Shown here in pieces: positions 62,054 through 64,000 of a DNA stretch of 64,000 nt. A model generated the notes under the pieces. It did no database searches. It was given only the letters and a program-made list of their open reading frames with translations, and was not told where the DNA came from. Source of the stretch: Tautonia rosea (GTDB taxonomy: Bacteria > Planctomycetota > Planctomycetia > Isosphaerales > Isosphaeraceae); contig NZ_JABBYO010000016.1 in NCBI RefSeq assembly GCF_012958305.1, positions 1 through 64,000 of the forward strand, given 5' to 3'. The position numbers and the translations under genes are program-made. Positions within the stretch are counted from its first letter, which is position 1, and each line of letters begins with the position of its first letter.

Positions 62054-63450
62054 CAGCGCTTCTCCTTCAGATCGAGGAAGCGGTAGCGTCCGCCCGACAT
62101 CAGGACACACTGCCCCACGTCGAACCGGGCGAATTCCTCGGGACGAATGATTGGTTGATATTGTTCCGAATAGCCGTAGCCCTGGGCGCATCCGAGCACG
62201 TCGTCGAGCGAGCTGATTTCCTTCGGCTGCTCCGGCCTCGGCTGGGCGGACATCATGAAATCCCGCTCCATGCCGATGAGCTTCGAGACATATTCGTTGG
62301 TCTTCGGCTCGTTGTTGCCGAAGGCGATCAGCGTGCGATGCTGGCTCGCGAACGCCTGCGCCTCGCGTTCGGCCTTCATGTCGCCTCCGAGGGCCGATTC
62401 CAGGACCTCGAGCCCCTGGACGGCGTCGATGTGAGAAAGCATGTGAGAACGTGCAACCGTGGCGACGTTCCAGTCCCAGTCGGGAATCAGGAACTGGGCC
62501 GCCTCATCCCTGCAGATGATCAGCGGCCTGCTGACGGTGCTGGCATCCCTCCTGAGCGCGTACATCTGGAAGAGCATGATGAAGGCGGCATTCACCACCT
62601 TCCCGGCGACGTCGTGGGTCAGCACCGGCGCGTCGATGGGCATGACCCAGCCCTCGCGCTCGGCGCGGGCGAAGTCGAGCGTGGTCTCGGTGCAGAACAG
62701 GTCGTGGAAATCGACGAGCAGCCTGCCCGTCAGTCCCGAATTCATGCTCAGGACCGCTCCGCGGCCCTTCGATCCGACGGTGGCCAGCTCCCTGAGGAAG
62801 AAATCGACGACGCGTTCGTATCGCCGCTCGGTCCTCGGGTCGCGGGTGCCGGCGTCGAACTCGCGTTTCCGGAGCCGGGACGCGGCCTCGAGCATCTGGC
62901 CGCATTTCGACGCCTTGTACGCGTCGGAGTTGATCTCTTCCCGGCTGGCGGGCGAGGTGGCGAGCGCGTCGTAGGCGTCCTTCAGCGTGCCGGTGCCGTA
63001 GGCAAGCCTCGGCAAATCGAGGCTGCAGTTGGTGCCCTGCTCGAACAGATTCGCCCAGTAGGCCTCGTCACCCCGGGAGCCGTCCTGCCGGACACTGATC
63101 TCGTTGAGCCGCATCAGGAAGCGGGTGGCCTGGGCGGTCGAGCCGCCCGGCATGGTCATCAGGTAGTCGGCGAGATTGACCCTGAGCGGCCCGTCCGGCG
63201 TGATGGGGTGGTAACGATCGAGTGCCCCGGCCCGCTCGCAGATGCGGCGGATCTGGGCAGCCTCCGTGAATTTCGCGCAGGCGACGATGATGCAGCAGCC
63301 CAGCCGGATGAGCGCCTCGATGATCCTGTACATCGTGTGCGACTTCCCCGAGCCGGTGCCGCCCGTGAAGAGAAGGTGCCGGGTCAGGGCGTCGGTATCG
63401 AGCGGAACCGGCCCGATGGACGGACCGGGAGCGCGACGGCGAGTGAGCAT
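62053..63450 (-). CDS. VirD4/TraD-like coupling ATPase
   Basis: A 465-residue type IV coupling protein-like AAA ATPase. Walker A is at residues 30-37 (GGTGSGKS), and Walker B near 310 (PLIICRDEAAQFLI). The all-helical segment between (YKASKCGQMLEAASRLRKRE) is the family's insertion domain. Coupling proteins bring relaxase-bound DNA to the secretion channel. It lacks the N-terminal membrane helices of TraD/VirD4, so it may be a soluble-type member. Start 63450 is chosen with GAGG upstream. The next gene overlaps its stop by one base. Confidence 0.8.
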   Translation of the reverse strand: MLTRRRAPGPSIGPVPLDTDALTRHLLFTGGTGSGKSHTMYRIIEALIRLGCCIIVACAKFTEAAQIRRICERAGALDRYHPITPDGPLRVNLADYLMTMPGGSTAQATRFLMRLNEISVRQDGSRGDEAYWANLFEQGTNCSLDLPRLAYGTGTLKDAYDALATSPASREEINSDAYKASKCGQMLEAASRLRKREFDAGTRDPRTERRYERVVDFFLRELATVGSKGRGAVLSMNSGLTGRLLVDFHDLFCTETTLDFARAEREGWVMPIDAPVLTHDVAGKVVNAAFIMLFQMYALRRDASTVSRPLIICRDEAAQFLIPDWDWNVATVARSHMLSHIDAVQGLEVLESALGGDMKAEREAQAFASQHRTLIAFGNNEPKTNEYVSKLIGMERDFMMSAQPRPEQPKEISSLDDVLGCAQGYGYSEQYQPIIRPEEFARFDVGQCVLMSGGRYRFLDLKEKR

Positions 63451-63490
63451 GGCCGTTGAACCTCGCATTCGTTGGGATGGAAGAGCGTGA

Positions 63491-64000
63491 TCAGCCTGGC
63501 AGGTACTGCCAGCCCTCCGGCGGCGTATCCGGGAAGCGCCTGAGCCGGTCAATCAGCGCTTTCAGATCCTCGATCAGCGCGCCGGCGTTATCGTCCTTCA
63601 GCGACTGGACGACGAGCTTCCTGCGGCCGACGGTGAAGCTGACCTGCTTCGCCCTCTTCTCCTTGTCGCCCTTCATACGCTTGATGAAGAGAACCAGCTC
63701 GTCGCGCTTTCTCGGTTTCCCGTCCGGACCGGGGGTGGTGGCGAAGCTGATGGCTTTAGCCTTCTGCTCGCCGCACAGCGGCGCGATAACGGAGAGCGAA
63801 GAGTGGCAAACACCCTTCTCCAGAAGCGCCTTCCTTTCATCCTCAGGAAAGAGCGAAAGGCTGAGCGCCCGGCTGATCGTAGCCTCGGAACGGTCGAGAA
63901 GCCTCGCCGCCTCTGCCTGCGTCATGCCTTCGTCCAGCAAGGCCGCAGCATCTTCGGCGATCTGATCGAGGGTGAGCTTCTTCTTCAGGTCGCTCGTATG
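63491..64000 (-). CDS. ParB/KorB-like HTH protein (partial)
   Basis: The frame is open to the window edge, so the N-terminus is missing; 169 residues are visible. A clear helix-turn-helix follows KKKLTLDQIAEDAAALLDEG: MTQAEAARLLDRSEATISRAL, as in ParB/KorB-type partition and repressor proteins. Downstream is a charged region and an amphipathic C-terminal helix (LIEDLKALIDRLRRFP), possibly for dimerisation. It probably controls or partitions the element, and is first in the visible minus-strand run that includes the coupling protein 40 bases downstream. Confidence 0.7.
   Translation of the reverse strand, partial: HTSDLKKKLTLDQIAEDAAALLDEGMTQAEAARLLDRSEATISRALSLSLFPEDERKALLEKGVCHSSLSVIAPLCGEQKAKAISFATTPGPDGKPRKRDELVLFIKRMKGDKEKRAKQVSFTVGRRKLVVQSLKDDNAGALIEDLKALIDRLRRFPDTPPEGWQYLPG

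Larger units (their letters stand above)
55662..64000. mobile_element. Left end of an integrative (conjugative or mobilisable) element
   Basis: Starts immediately downstream of an intact tRNA-Ala gene and extends beyond the window. Supporting features: a tyrosine recombinase as first gene, an excisionase-like HTH gene next to it, a coupling ATPase of conjugation, an orphan DNA methyltransferase, a ParB/KorB-like HTH protein, and tightly packed overlapping minus-strand genes of unlike product type to the host side. By eye the codons are richer in G/C at third positions than upstream genes. The far attachment site, relaxase and secretion genes are outside the window, so whether it is self-transmissible is unknown. 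Confidence 0.8.

Noticed and set aside
59066-62086. A 1006-codon open frame on the plus strand across the element
   Set aside because: It is antisense to at least four minus-strand genes with clear ribosome sites and motifs (methyltransferase, coupling-adjacent genes). Its protein is Arg/Ala/Leu/Pro-rich, the usual artifact of GC-rich codons, with no domain.
62155-63459. Plus-strand open frame opposite the coupling ATPase
   Set aside because: The minus strand has Walker A/B motifs in frame; the plus frame reads as low-complexity Asp/Gly/Arg/Ala sequence from the complement of GC-rich codons.

Overview
The window looks like a chromosome segment of a planctomycete, most likely of the Isosphaera/Tautonia/Singulisphaera group (Isosphaeraceae). 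Markers are a Tat-exported DUF1501 protein, a planctomycete-type ECF sigma factor, a secreted FG-GAP protein with an N-terminal LERRDLL tag, a PqaA-like hydrolase, many lipoproteins, and small same-strand gene clusters separated by long spacers. Assignment to a genus is inference; no rRNA or marker set is present.

Positions 1-55588 are ordinary chromosome. 1-6704: DUF1501 protein, glycoside-hydrolase-like protein, epimerase, methyltransferase, and a PqaA-like hydrolase coupled to a MOSC protein. 6907-12855: a LuxR-type regulator with a collapsed receiver domain, an ECF sigma factor, an enolase-superfamily enzyme, a CPBP protease coupled to a TIM-barrel protein, and two small proteins. 13096-18725: a 1019-residue J-domain-like/zinc-ribbon/Fn3-like protein, a conserved hypothetical and an aminotransferase preceded by a long inverted repeat. 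18731-24201: an efflux adaptor with a glycine-rich insert, superoxide dismutase, a lipoprotein, a pseudouridine synthase and GreA. 24474-31312: a complete TolC/HlyD/MacB-type efflux operon on the minus strand, with two downstream hairpins. 31765-43215: FG-GAP protein, TPP decarboxylase with a GGCT-like protein, TPR lipoprotein, class V aminotransferase, CoaD, a DoxX-like protein, a VOC protein and TrpE. 43547-45694: two McsA-like adaptors and the protein-arginine kinase McsB. 46020-55225: J-domain protein, TlpA-like thioredoxin, a giant MFS/spermidine-synthase fusion, a PfkB sugar kinase, a DUF58 protein and a primary-type sigma factor.

A tRNA-Ala(CGC) gene at 55589-55661 marks a sharp boundary. 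Immediately after it comes a tyrosine recombinase on the plus strand, followed by a tightly packed, visibly more GC-rich run of minus-strand genes: an excisionase-like HTH protein, several small membrane proteins and lipoproteins, an orphan beta-class DNA methyltransferase, a VirD4/TraD-like coupling ATPase and a ParB/KorB-like HTH protein cut by the window end. I read 55662-64000 as the left end of an integrative, probably conjugative or mobilisable, element inserted at the 3' end of the tRNA gene. Its far end, relaxase and secretion channel lie outside the window. This region, with about eight proteins I cannot name, is the best place to look for something undescribed.
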